Shown here piece by piece: positions 1 to 5,073 of a stretch of DNA of 5,073 nt (position 1 is its first letter; the number at the start of each line of letters is the position of its first letter). The stretch is taken from assembly GCA_030431355.1 (NCBI GenBank), contig JAUIJG010000386.1:1-5073 (forward strand), read 5' to 3'. The notes beneath the pieces were generated by a model. That model did no database searches. It saw nothing but the letters and a program-made list of their open reading frames with translations, and had not been told where the DNA came from. Made by a program: the position numbers and the translations under genes. Origin of the DNA: a bacterium. Lineage in GTDB: Bacteria > Cyanobacteriota > Vampirovibrionia > Obscuribacterales > Obscuribacteraceae.

Positions 1-165
1 GGCGCATCGGAAGACATCGGCAGCAGCTCCTCTAGATCCGATTCGGCGGTAAGCAACAATGCCCAGGTTGACAAGGCTACTGATTCTGATTCCAATCCTG
101 TTCCAACACCGAAAGAGGATGCTCCACCTTTCTGGATGAGTCCGGATGTGAAAAGCAAGAAATAG
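1..165 (+). CDS. C-terminal tail of an unidentified protein (5' partial)
   Basis: Frame 1 is open from the window edge to a TAG at 163-165, giving 54 residues. The segment is rich in Ser, Asp and Asn (for example GSSSSRSDS), then Pro-rich (NPVPTPKEDAPPFW), and ends in a basic VKSKK. It reads as a disordered, hydrophilic C-terminal tail with no domain or motif, so no function can be named. It lies in the same direction as the sensor genes but is separated from them by a strong terminator, so it probably belongs to a separate transcription unit. The frame is supported by the terminator placed 41 bases after its stop; there is no homology evidence. Confidence 0.6.
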   Translation, partial: GASEDIGSSSSRSDSAVSNNAQVDKATDSDSNPVPTPKEDAPPFWMSPDVKSKK

Positions 166-206
166 CAAAATAGATTTTTTATCCACAAAATAACGTTGTA
201 GGGAAG

Positions 207-245
207 AAATAAGTGCTTCATGCTTGCATGGGGCGCTTATTTTAT
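207..245 (+). terminator. Intrinsic terminator: 16-bp hairpin with CUUG tetraloop
   Basis: Bases 207-222 (AAATAAGTGCTTCATG) pair without a bulge or mismatch to 227-242 (CATGGGGCGCTTATTT), allowing three G-U pairs. The loop at 223-226 is CTTG, a known stable tetraloop in RNA. The 3' arm runs into a T-rich stretch (TTATTTTAT, 237-245). Placed 41 bases after the stop of the upstream gene, this has the form of a Rho-independent terminator for that gene. The upper stem has several G-C pairs, while the base is A-U rich. Confidence 0.8.
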
Positions 246-250
246 ATAAT
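245..250 (+). promoter_or_regulatory. Candidate -10 box of the sensor array promoter
   Basis: TATAAT at 245-250 is a perfect match to the bacterial sigma-70-type -10 consensus and sits just after the terminator stem. The best -35 candidate is TTGCAT at 224-229, inside the hairpin, with a short 15-base spacer, so the -35 is weak. Transcription would start near 257, leaving an untranslated leader of about 40 bases before the ATG at 297. The placement makes sense, since the array needs its own promoter if the hairpin stops upstream transcripts. However, an A+T-rich terminator tail can mimic a -10 box by chance. Confidence 0.45.
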
Positions 251-296
251 GTTCTTTGAATCCGAACGAGAGAACGATTACTATCCTCACTCTGGA

Positions 297-2087
297 ATGA
301 AGAACAGACTTACTAGAAATCTATTGATTATCGTAGCGATCCCGCTTTCTTTTGAGCTGGCATTGTTTTCAAGTTGTTTTCTATTGATCAATGTGGCGGA
401 ACAAGAGAGAGCCCTGGAAACGGATTCCATAACGGTCACCTCGAAAATCTCACCGGTGATGGTATCATCACTGGAGCTGCTCACCCTGGCCATTGCCTAC
501 AGCATAAAAGACTTAAGATTCGAAGACCCTTTCAAACAGTCTGATTCCAAGACAGTTTTCAGAGAGATAGCGGATCTGGAAGAGGTGGGCAGACAGCATC
601 CCGATTACCAGAAATCTATAGAAGCCCTTTGTAAAAACAGTCGCGAACTCTTTCACCTGGTGCAAAAATTCAAAACCACCAAAGACACCAGAAAAGACAT
701 CAGCAAGGTTCTCACCCTGAAAGACTGCATCATGGGCATTGAAGAGTCGGCTAATTTCGTCCTGGATGAAATTAAGGAACATCGAGAAGAGTTATCTAAA
801 ACAGATTCCTATGTCCGAAACGTGATCCACACCATCCTCTGGTGCGCCCTGGGAATAAGTCTTTTGGTCGCGGCACTGGGAGTGGCGGCATTTCATCGAC
901 TTCTCAGTGTCCCTCTTAAAGAATTGAACAACAGGGCCAGACAATTAGCCCTGGGAAAACGCCTGGAGCCGGCCTTCGAATCCGATGACGAGTTGGGAGC
1001 CCTCAGTCGCGCCTTCGAAACCATGGCAGACGAAGTGGAAAAAAATCGAAGACTGGAAAACGCAATTTATGAAAATACTGCCGACATCGTGCTAACCATC
1101 GACGAAAAGAACAAAATCACGATGCTAAACGACGCAATTGAAGAGAACACCGGATTCAGGAAGTCCGGATTTCTGAACGCAGATGTTCTGAAGTTGATAC
1201 CGGATGAAGAGAAGAGCACCGTAGAAAAGCAACTTTCCGACATTAGAAAAAGAGAGTCTTACGGCTCCTTCGAATCCGGAATTTTGACGGCTTCGGGCCA
1301 TAGCATCGATGTGGTCTGGTCCGTGAGGTGGTCGAAGAAAGACGAGATTCTTTTCTGCACGGTCAACAACATAGACTATGAAAGAAAAACGGAACGTCTC
1401 AGTAAAGACTTGAGAACAATACTGGCCTCCGACCTGAAAAGGAACCTCGAAAACGCCCATAAAACCGTGGACAACCTCAAAAAACGGGGACTTCAGGACA
1501 ACAACAAGATCAAACATTTGGACAGCAATCTGGCCAGGCTTCTTCCCATGCTGGATAAACTAAACGAAGCAATATCTTCCCGTTCGAAAGAGCTGGTATT
1601 GACAAAGGAGACGACCACGACAAAGAGACTGGTAAGCAATGCAGTCTCCGCCGTGGAAGCACTTTTGAAAGACAAAAATATTGCCATAGAAGATTCGGTG
1701 GAGGATATTCAGATTTATGTGGATAGCTCCCAAATAGAGCGAGTGCTCATAAATCTTTTATCCAACGCTATCAAAGTCTCCCGAAAAGATTCTGAGACAG
1801 AAGCGATCATCAAAGTAAGAGCCGGCTATCTGACAAAGGACGATGAGACCGTTGTCTTTGAGGTGGAAGACCAGGGACCGGGGATCCCCTTGAACGCACA
1901 GAGCAAACTCTTCCAACGATATTACCAGCCTAAAGTACACGAATCGAGAGAAGGGAAAGGCTCCGGTCTCGGATTGTACAGCGCCCAGAATATTGTGGAA
2001 AATCATGGTGGCAGAATTGGTGTCATGAGCGATGGAAAAACCGGAACCACTTTTTGGTTTCACCTTCCCAGAGGCAGGTCCGCGTGA
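297..2087 (+). CDS. Sensor histidine kinase A (HAMP-PAS), intact ATPase but phosphoacceptor His replaced by Ser
   Basis: This 596-residue membrane sensor kinase has TM1 at about 8-32, an extracytoplasmic helical domain at 33-176, TM2 at about 177-200, HAMP at about 201-252 (DDELGALSRAFETMADEV), PAS at about 253-360 (WSVRW at 341-345), a helical dimerisation region from about 363, and a C-terminal HATPase_c domain. The ATPase looks functional: N-box INLLSNAIKVS (Asn490), G1 EDQGPGIP (Asp525), LFQRYYQP as F-box, and G2 GKGSGLGL (from 553). The H-box is not normal: where gene B has VSHDLRSPL, this protein has LASDLKRNL, so Ser378 (TCC, 1428-1430) replaces His and Asn replaces Pro. It probably cannot autophosphorylate but could bind ATP and phosphorylate a partner. 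The ATG at 297 is chosen because it aligns the N-terminus with both paralogues. The in-frame GTG at 213 and ATG at 228 lie inside the terminator hairpin, and the ATG at 249 lies in the -10 box. The Shine-Dalgarno sequence is weak. The stop overlaps the start of gene B. Confidence 0.9.
   Translation: MKNRLTRNLLIIVAIPLSFELALFSSCFLLINVAEQERALETDSITVTSKISPVMVSSLELLTLAIAYSIKDLRFEDPFKQSDSKTVFREIADLEEVGRQHPDYQKSIEALCKNSRELFHLVQKFKTTKDTRKDISKVLTLKDCIMGIEESANFVLDEIKEHREELSKTDSYVRNVIHTILWCALGISLLVAALGVAAFHRLLSVPLKELNNRARQLALGKRLEPAFESDDELGALSRAFETMADEVEKNRRLENAIYENTADIVLTIDEKNKITMLNDAIEENTGFRKSGFLNADVLKLIPDEEKSTVEKQLSDIRKRESYGSFESGILTASGHSIDVVWSVRWSKKDEILFCTVNNIDYERKTERLSKDLRTILASDLKRNLENAHKTVDNLKKRGLQDNNKIKHLDSNLARLLPMLDKLNEAISSRSKELVLTKETTTTKRLVSNAVSAVEALLKDKNIAIEDSVEDIQIYVDSSQIERVLINLLSNAIKVSRKDSETEAIIKVRAGYLTKDDETVVFEVEDQGPGIPLNAQSKLFQRYYQPKVHESREGKGSGLGLYSAQNIVENHGGRIGVMSDGKTGTTFWFHLPRGRSA
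2071..2087 (+). promoter_or_regulatory. Ribosome binding site and GTGA stop/start overlap between A and B
   Basis: GAGG (2071-2074) and AGG (2076-2078) lie 9 and 5 bases before the GTG at 2084. The GTG overlaps the TGA stop of gene A at 2085-2087. This four-base overlap decides the start of gene B and implies termination-reinitiation coupling, which would tend to keep the two products in fixed proportion. Confidence 0.7.
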
Positions 2088-3814
2088 GACTGACCGGTTC
2101 CGTAGCGGCCAAAGTGGCGTTCATGCTCTGTATTCCGGTGATTTTCGAAGTCACCGTAATCGCAAGCTCCATGCACCTTCTGAATGAAATAGATTCGGCA
2201 AGGCAGGAAAGAAAAAAAGTAAGCAACATTATCGCTCTATATGCCAGCACCCTGGCCGTCATAATGAGGGACCATATTCGCTTCTTCACTGTCTTTAGCT
2301 CCGGCAAGACTTTGAGCAGACAGAAATGCAACCAGATCTATCAGAGCACTTATGATGCCACGGAAAAACTTACGGTGGCTTGGAAAAACGCCGGGTTCGA
2401 CTTTAAAGAGATCAATGACATGGGCATGGAAGCCCACAGGAGATATCCGAAAGCCACCTACGGATTCGACGAAAAACTTCTAAAGGAGCAGGTAGCTCGC
2501 CAGGATCTCCTGGCCAATGTGGTCCTGGCCGTGGACCGCAGCATACACAAAAGAGCTAACGTCCTCCAGGAAAGAGAACAAAAGGAGAGAGAGCTGTTCT
2601 GGAAAATGAACGTGCTCCTGATTGCCGCCCTGGTGACCAGCCTGCTTCTTACCCTGGGTCTCTGTTTTATTATCAATCGCCTTCTTCTCGACCGGCTTGC
2701 CACTGTAAGTGAAAACACCAGAAGACTGGCGATGGATAAACCGCTACTGGAGATGTTGAGGGGGGATGATGAAGTAGCCCAACTGGACAAGACTTTTCGC
2801 ACCATGGCCCAGACCCTGGCCAACGCCCGCGAAAAAGACCAGTTGATCCTCGATAACTCCTCGGACATAATCGCTGCCATCGATGAGAATTATTGTTTTC
2901 AGAAAGTGAGCAAAGCATGCGAACTGGTTTGGCAGATTGAAGAAGAACACCTATTAAATAGTCACATATCAGAGATTCTGGGTAGCGACTCCCAGGTTGA
3001 AACTTTGAACATGCTGGACAGAGCCAGAGAATCAAATACGGTGGCTAAATTCGAGAATACAACCGTGGCAGCCGACGGCACCGAGATTCCGTCATTGTGG
3101 TCGGTAAAATGGACGGAAGAGGAATCCCTGTTTATTGCGGTCATCCATGACTCAAGGAACAGGAAAGAGGCGGAAACCAAAAGACAAGAGCTTCTTGCCA
3201 TGGTAAGTCACGACCTGAGAAGCCCCCTGACCACTGCTACACTATCCCTGGATACACTTTTAAAAGACGACAGCCTCGATTCTAAAGCTCGAAATGAACT
3301 TTCTAAAGTGAACAAATCAGTGGAACACGTGGTCTCCACCACAAACGATCTGATTGACCTGATGAGAATTCAACAAGACCGAATCAGTCTTAATCTTGCT
3401 CTGGTCAGCATAGAAAAGGCCAAAACCTTACTGGAAAAGCGCCTGGATGATGAGAACATCCCCTGTGATATCACAATCAGTGCATCCAATGTCTCTTTAA
3501 TCCTGGATGAAGATTATTTCCCCCGGGTGGTGCTTGCCTTGATTCGTCATTTGAGACTCTCCAGCGGCGAAGGAAAAATCCTCATAGAGATAAGCTTCAA
3601 GAAGCCGACGGTTATTTTCAAAATCGAATCTACCGCTCCTGGAAACAGCAAGGAGAGCGATGAAAGCAAGAGGATCAGCTGGGAGATATCCCTTGGTCTG
3701 ACCGGGGAGATCCTGAACAAGCTCAAAGGCGACCTCCTCACATCCTGGACCGCCAAAGGTCAGCCTGTCTACAACCTGATTCTGCCTATCTGCGAAATAG
3801 AGGAAGAAGATTGA
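2084..3814 (+). CDS. Sensor histidine kinase B (HAMP-PAS), intact H-box but degenerate ATP-binding domain
   Basis: This is a 576-residue paralogue of gene A: TM1 at about 8-33, extracytoplasmic domain at 34-172, TM2 at about 173-199, HAMP at about 198-250, PAS at about 251-362 (WSVKW), then a canonical H-box AMVSHDLRSPLTTATLSL with His376 (CAC, 3209-3211). The catalytic domain is eroded. At the N-box, LALIRHLRLSS has His489 where A has Asn490. At G1, IESTAPGN has Ser516 where A has Asp525. The F-box and ATP lid are largely missing, with about 11 residues between G1 and G2 against about 21 in A. At G2, SWEISLGL replaces GKGSGLGL. It should accept a phosphoryl group but is unlikely to bind ATP. 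The GTG start at 2084 overlaps the TGA of A (GTGA), has GAGGCAGG just upstream, and aligns residue for residue with the start of C. An alternative TTG at 2054 lies inside gene A and would add ten non-conserved residues. Translational coupling with A is likely. Confidence 0.9.
   Translation: MRLTGSVAAKVAFMLCIPVIFEVTVIASSMHLLNEIDSARQERKKVSNIIALYASTLAVIMRDHIRFFTVFSSGKTLSRQKCNQIYQSTYDATEKLTVAWKNAGFDFKEINDMGMEAHRRYPKATYGFDEKLLKEQVARQDLLANVVLAVDRSIHKRANVLQEREQKERELFWKMNVLLIAALVTSLLLTLGLCFIINRLLLDRLATVSENTRRLAMDKPLLEMLRGDDEVAQLDKTFRTMAQTLANAREKDQLILDNSSDIIAAIDENYCFQKVSKACELVWQIEEEHLLNSHISEILGSDSQVETLNMLDRARESNTVAKFENTTVAADGTEIPSLWSVKWTEEESLFIAVIHDSRNRKEAETKRQELLAMVSHDLRSPLTTATLSLDTLLKDDSLDSKARNELSKVNKSVEHVVSTTNDLIDLMRIQQDRISLNLALVSIEKAKTLLEKRLDDENIPCDITISASNVSLILDEDYFPRVVLALIRHLRLSSGEGKILIEISFKKPTVIFKIESTAPGNSKESDESKRISWEISLGLTGEILNKLKGDLLTSWTAKGQPVYNLILPICEIEEED
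3801..3814 (+). promoter_or_regulatory. Ribosome binding site and TTGA stop/start overlap between B and C
   Basis: AGGA at 3801-3804, within the purine run AGAGGAAGAAGA, sits six bases before the rare TTG start at 3811, which overlaps the TGA of gene B at 3812-3814. The start is fixed by exact alignment of the C N-terminus (IP.FFE motif at residues 17-22) with that of B. Confidence 0.7.
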
Positions 3815-4725
3815 ATTTCGGCGGTTCGATAGCATTCAAAGTAGCACTTATTCTGTGCATCCCGGTGTTTTTTGAGATAGCAGTAATCGGGACTTCCATA
3901 CATCTTCTGGGCGAAATAGACAAAGCCAGAGTAGAGAGAAAAGAAGTCAGCAAAATAGTATCCCTCTATGCCGGCATGCTGGGAATCATGATGCGAGACT
4001 ATATCCGCTTTCTCACTACGTTCAGTGACGGAAACAAGATCTCCCAAAAGGAGATAAATCAGTTGTACGCCAGGACCTACAAAATCTCAAACAAACTTGG
4101 ACAAATGGGTGTAAAAGCAGGGTTCAAGATTGAAGAGATAGACAAGAAAAAACAACAGGTTGACCGACGCTTCCCACTGCCGGTTCACGGCATGGATGAA
4201 AAGCTACTGAAGAAACAGATGATGCACTACAATCTTCTGCACAACTTGATTGCGGAAGCGAATAAGAGCATCAAAGATAGAGCCGTAATAGTGGAGGTGA
4301 AAGAGAAAAGAGAAAAGGAGTTGTTCTGGAAGATGAATCTTCTCCTTCTTGCTGCTCTTGCGGCAAGCATACTTCTAACCGTCTCACTCTGTTTTCTGAT
4401 CAACCGTGTTCTCCTGGAGAGACTGGCAGCGGTGGCTGAAAATACAAACCGACTGGCCCTGGACAAGCCTCTATTGCCGGACCTGGAAGGTAACGATGAG
4501 GTCTCCCAACTGGATAGAACTTTCCGAAAGATGGCAGACGCTCTTGCCCGGACAAGGGAGCGCGACCAGCTAATTCTGGACAATTCTTCCGATATCATCG
4601 CCGCTATCGACGAGACTTTTGTGTTCGTATGCAGTTCTAATATCGTCCGGCACGACAATTACGTGCATTGGTCTCTCCATGTGCTCAATTTGAAACGGAA
4701 CCGGAGTCCGATCCCAAGGCATTAG
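3811..4725 (+). CDS. Truncated sensor paralogue C: sensor, HAMP and start of PAS, no kinase domain
   Basis: This 304-residue protein is collinear with gene B, without gaps, from residue 1 to about 270: TM1 at about 8-33, extracytoplasmic domain at 34-172, TM2 at about 173-199, HAMP, and the first strand of the PAS domain (LILDNSSDIIAAIDE). Over residues 161-270 I count 75 identities in 110 with B. Similarity then stops abruptly and 34 unrelated residues follow before TAG at 4723-4725. The rest of the PAS domain, the H-box and the ATPase are absent, and neither of the other two plus-strand frames restores them, so this is not a simple frameshift. The TTG start at 3811 overlaps the TGA of B (TTGA) and has AGGA (3801-3804) six bases upstream. 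The protein could act as a membrane sensor or decoy subunit, or be a recent remnant; the uninterrupted frame up to the break favours recent loss or retained use. Confidence 0.75.
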   Translation: MNFGGSIAFKVALILCIPVFFEIAVIGTSIHLLGEIDKARVERKEVSKIVSLYAGMLGIMMRDYIRFLTTFSDGNKISQKEINQLYARTYKISNKLGQMGVKAGFKIEEIDKKKQQVDRRFPLPVHGMDEKLLKKQMMHYNLLHNLIAEANKSIKDRAVIVEVKEKREKELFWKMNLLLLAALAASILLTVSLCFLINRVLLERLAAVAENTNRLALDKPLLPDLEGNDEVSQLDRTFRKMADALARTRERDQLILDNSSDIIAAIDETFVFVCSSNIVRHDNYVHWSLHVLNLKRNRSPIPRH

Positions 4726-5016
4726 AAGGGTGACTCTTGGCAAAGGTAAATTCGAAGTTGTATCTTTCTCAAATTCCAAATCTCGCCTTACAAGTATTTT
4801 GTTTTTCGCACTCTTATGCAAAAGTTGCAGGAATTTTTGCTTTTCCCACACTTGTTTTGATGCCGCGATTTCTCGTGCGCCGTAAGTCGCGATTAAAACT
4901 TCCAGTACTTTTTGGATTTCACTTGTCAGAGTACTGGTGCCCCGTGGGTAATAGATGAATAAGCTTCGTTGGCCTTCAGGGAAATCATTGTTGTTATCAG
5001 TATTGCTGTCAGTCAT
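4570..5016 (-). CDS. Unrecognised protein with a probably chimeric, truncated C-terminus
   Basis: This minus-strand gene of 148 residues begins at the ATG complementary to 5014-5016, with AAGGA (5031-5027) ten bases upstream and a preceding gene ending only 13 bases before it. The first 15 residues are Asn/Asp-rich. A compact soluble-looking domain follows, with hydrophobic strands SLFIYY (18-23) and VTLLMPW (95-101), a helix at about 30-44, a Lys-rich helix at about 53-73 (KQVWEKQKFLQLLHKSAKNK), and a strand HVIVVPDD (118-125). There is no signal peptide or membrane segment. I do not recognise the family. From about residue 126 the frame reads antisense through the conserved codons of sensor C and stops by chance at 4570-4572, so the native C-terminus is probably lost. 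The good ribosome binding site and tight spacing to the upstream gene argue for a real gene rather than a shadow. Confidence 0.6.
   Translation of the reverse strand: MTDSNTDNNNDFPEGQRSLFIYYPRGTSTLTSEIQKVLEVLIATYGAREIAASKQVWEKQKFLQLLHKSAKNKILVRRDLEFEKDTTSNLPLPRVTLLMPWDRTPVPFQIEHMERPMHVIVVPDDIRTAYEHKSLVDSGDDIGRIVQN
4615..4640. other. Probable rearrangement junction joining truncated gene C to a truncated minus-strand gene
   Basis: Similarity of C to B ends at codon 268-271 (about 4614-4623). Beyond it the plus frame encodes residues unlike any PAS domain, while the minus strand carries a gene whose last 20 or so codons are merely the antisense of the conserved DNSSDIIAAIDE codons of C. Both genes therefore appear cut at the same place. 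I see no insertion-sequence end or target duplication here. A deletion, an inversion or a chimeric assembly would all give this picture. Confidence 0.6.
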
Positions 5017-5029
5017 GCTTAAAGAATCC

Positions 5030-5073
5030 TTAAAGTTTGCGTCCGATAATTTCTTTCATAATCTCGTTCGTGC
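5030..5073 (-). CDS. C-terminal end of an unidentified minus-strand gene (5' end outside window)
   Basis: Reading the minus strand from the window edge, one frame gives TNEIMKEIIGRKL followed by TAA at 5032-5030. The stop overlaps the ribosome binding site of the next minus-strand gene, whose ATG is 13 bases away, an arrangement typical of an operon. Only 13 complete codons are visible, so no function can be given, and the call rests on spacing alone. Confidence 0.4.
   Translation of the reverse strand, partial: TNEIMKEIIGRKL

Larger units (their letters stand above)
2084..4620 (+). repeat. Diverged tandem gene duplication (B copy 2084-2893, C copy 3811-4620)
   Basis: The first 270 codons of B and C align without insertions or deletions, and the encoded proteins are strongly similar, most of all through TM2, HAMP and the early PAS domain. 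The DNA has many silent differences (for example ctggacaagactttt against ctggatagaactttc), so the duplication is old and the copies are held by selection at the protein level. Gene A is a third, more distant member of the same family with the same architecture. Confidence 0.8.

Noticed and set aside
213..296. N-terminal extension of gene A from GTG 213 (or ATG 228 or 249)
   Set aside because: GTG 213 and ATG 228 lie inside the terminator hairpin and ATG 249 inside the -10 box. The extra residues have no counterpart in B or C, which align with Met at 297. The GGGA before 213 is the only point in its favour.
1458..1460. His388 of protein A as a replacement phosphoacceptor
   Set aside because: It lies ten residues after the normal H-box position, in no H-box context (ENAHKTV), about three helical turns from where the ATPase would reach; geometrically unlikely.
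2054..2083. TTG start for gene B inside gene A
   Set aside because: It would add ten residues absent from C. The GTG at 2084 overlaps the A stop, has a better-placed ribosome binding site and aligns exactly with the start of C.
287..4047. Numerous minus-strand reading frames of 60-140 codons antisense to the sensor genes
   Set aside because: They mirror the codons of genes A, B and C, have no ribosome sites or recognisable domains, and are shadows.
4615..4725. Frameshift as the cause of the short gene C
   Set aside because: The two other forward frames after 4615 (starting LCSYAVLISS and FCVRMQF, then stop) show no PAS or kinase similarity, so the downstream coding DNA is missing and not merely out of frame.
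4737..4958. Small plus-strand reading frame of 73 codons after gene C
   Set aside because: It starts at TTG with no clear ribosome binding site, has an unpatterned Phe/Lys/Leu-rich product and lies wholly antisense to the better-supported minus-strand gene.
1..5073. CRISPR array, tRNA, rRNA, insertion sequence or response regulator
   Set aside because: I saw no regularly spaced short repeats, no cloverleaf or rRNA signature, no transposase motifs or inverted-repeat ends, and no receiver domain on either strand.

Overview
The window is dominated by a plus-strand array of three paralogous membrane sensor genes, flanked by partial genes. The three-gene array, the lipid-facing start 'IP.xFE' of each protein, the HAMP-PAS layout, the W-S-x-x-W motif late in the PAS domain and the 'AMVSHDLRSPL' H-box resemble sensor kinases I associate with Obscuribacterales (Melainabacteria/Vampirovibrionia, non-photosynthetic relatives of cyanobacteria). 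This assignment is an inference from protein style, not a database result. Base composition is middling and the layout is bacterial.

Layout: (1) 1-165 holds the Ser/Asp-rich C-terminal tail of an upstream gene. (2) 166-296 is a short intergenic stretch with a very strong hairpin terminator (207-243), immediately followed by a perfect TATAAT box. (3) 297-2087 is sensor kinase A. (4) 2084-3814 is sensor kinase B. (5) 3811-4725 is a third paralogue, C, which is collinear with B up to about residue 270 and then breaks off. (6) On the minus strand, 5073-5030 is the last 13 codons of a gene, followed closely by an unrecognised gene (5016-4570) whose tail runs antisense into the broken end of C.

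The main discovery candidate is that A and B carry complementary defects. A has an intact ATP-binding domain (N, G1, F and G2 boxes) but Ser in place of the phosphoacceptor His. B has an intact H-box (His376) but has lost the N-box Asn, the G1 Asp, the ATP lid and the G2 glycines. The genes overlap by four bases, so they are probably made together. The simplest reading is a split histidine kinase in which A's catalytic domain phosphorylates B's His in a heterodimer. C supplies only a sensor, HAMP and PAS start, either as a regulatory or decoy subunit or as the remnant of a rearrangement. No response regulator lies in the window, so the target of the phosphoryl group is unknown.
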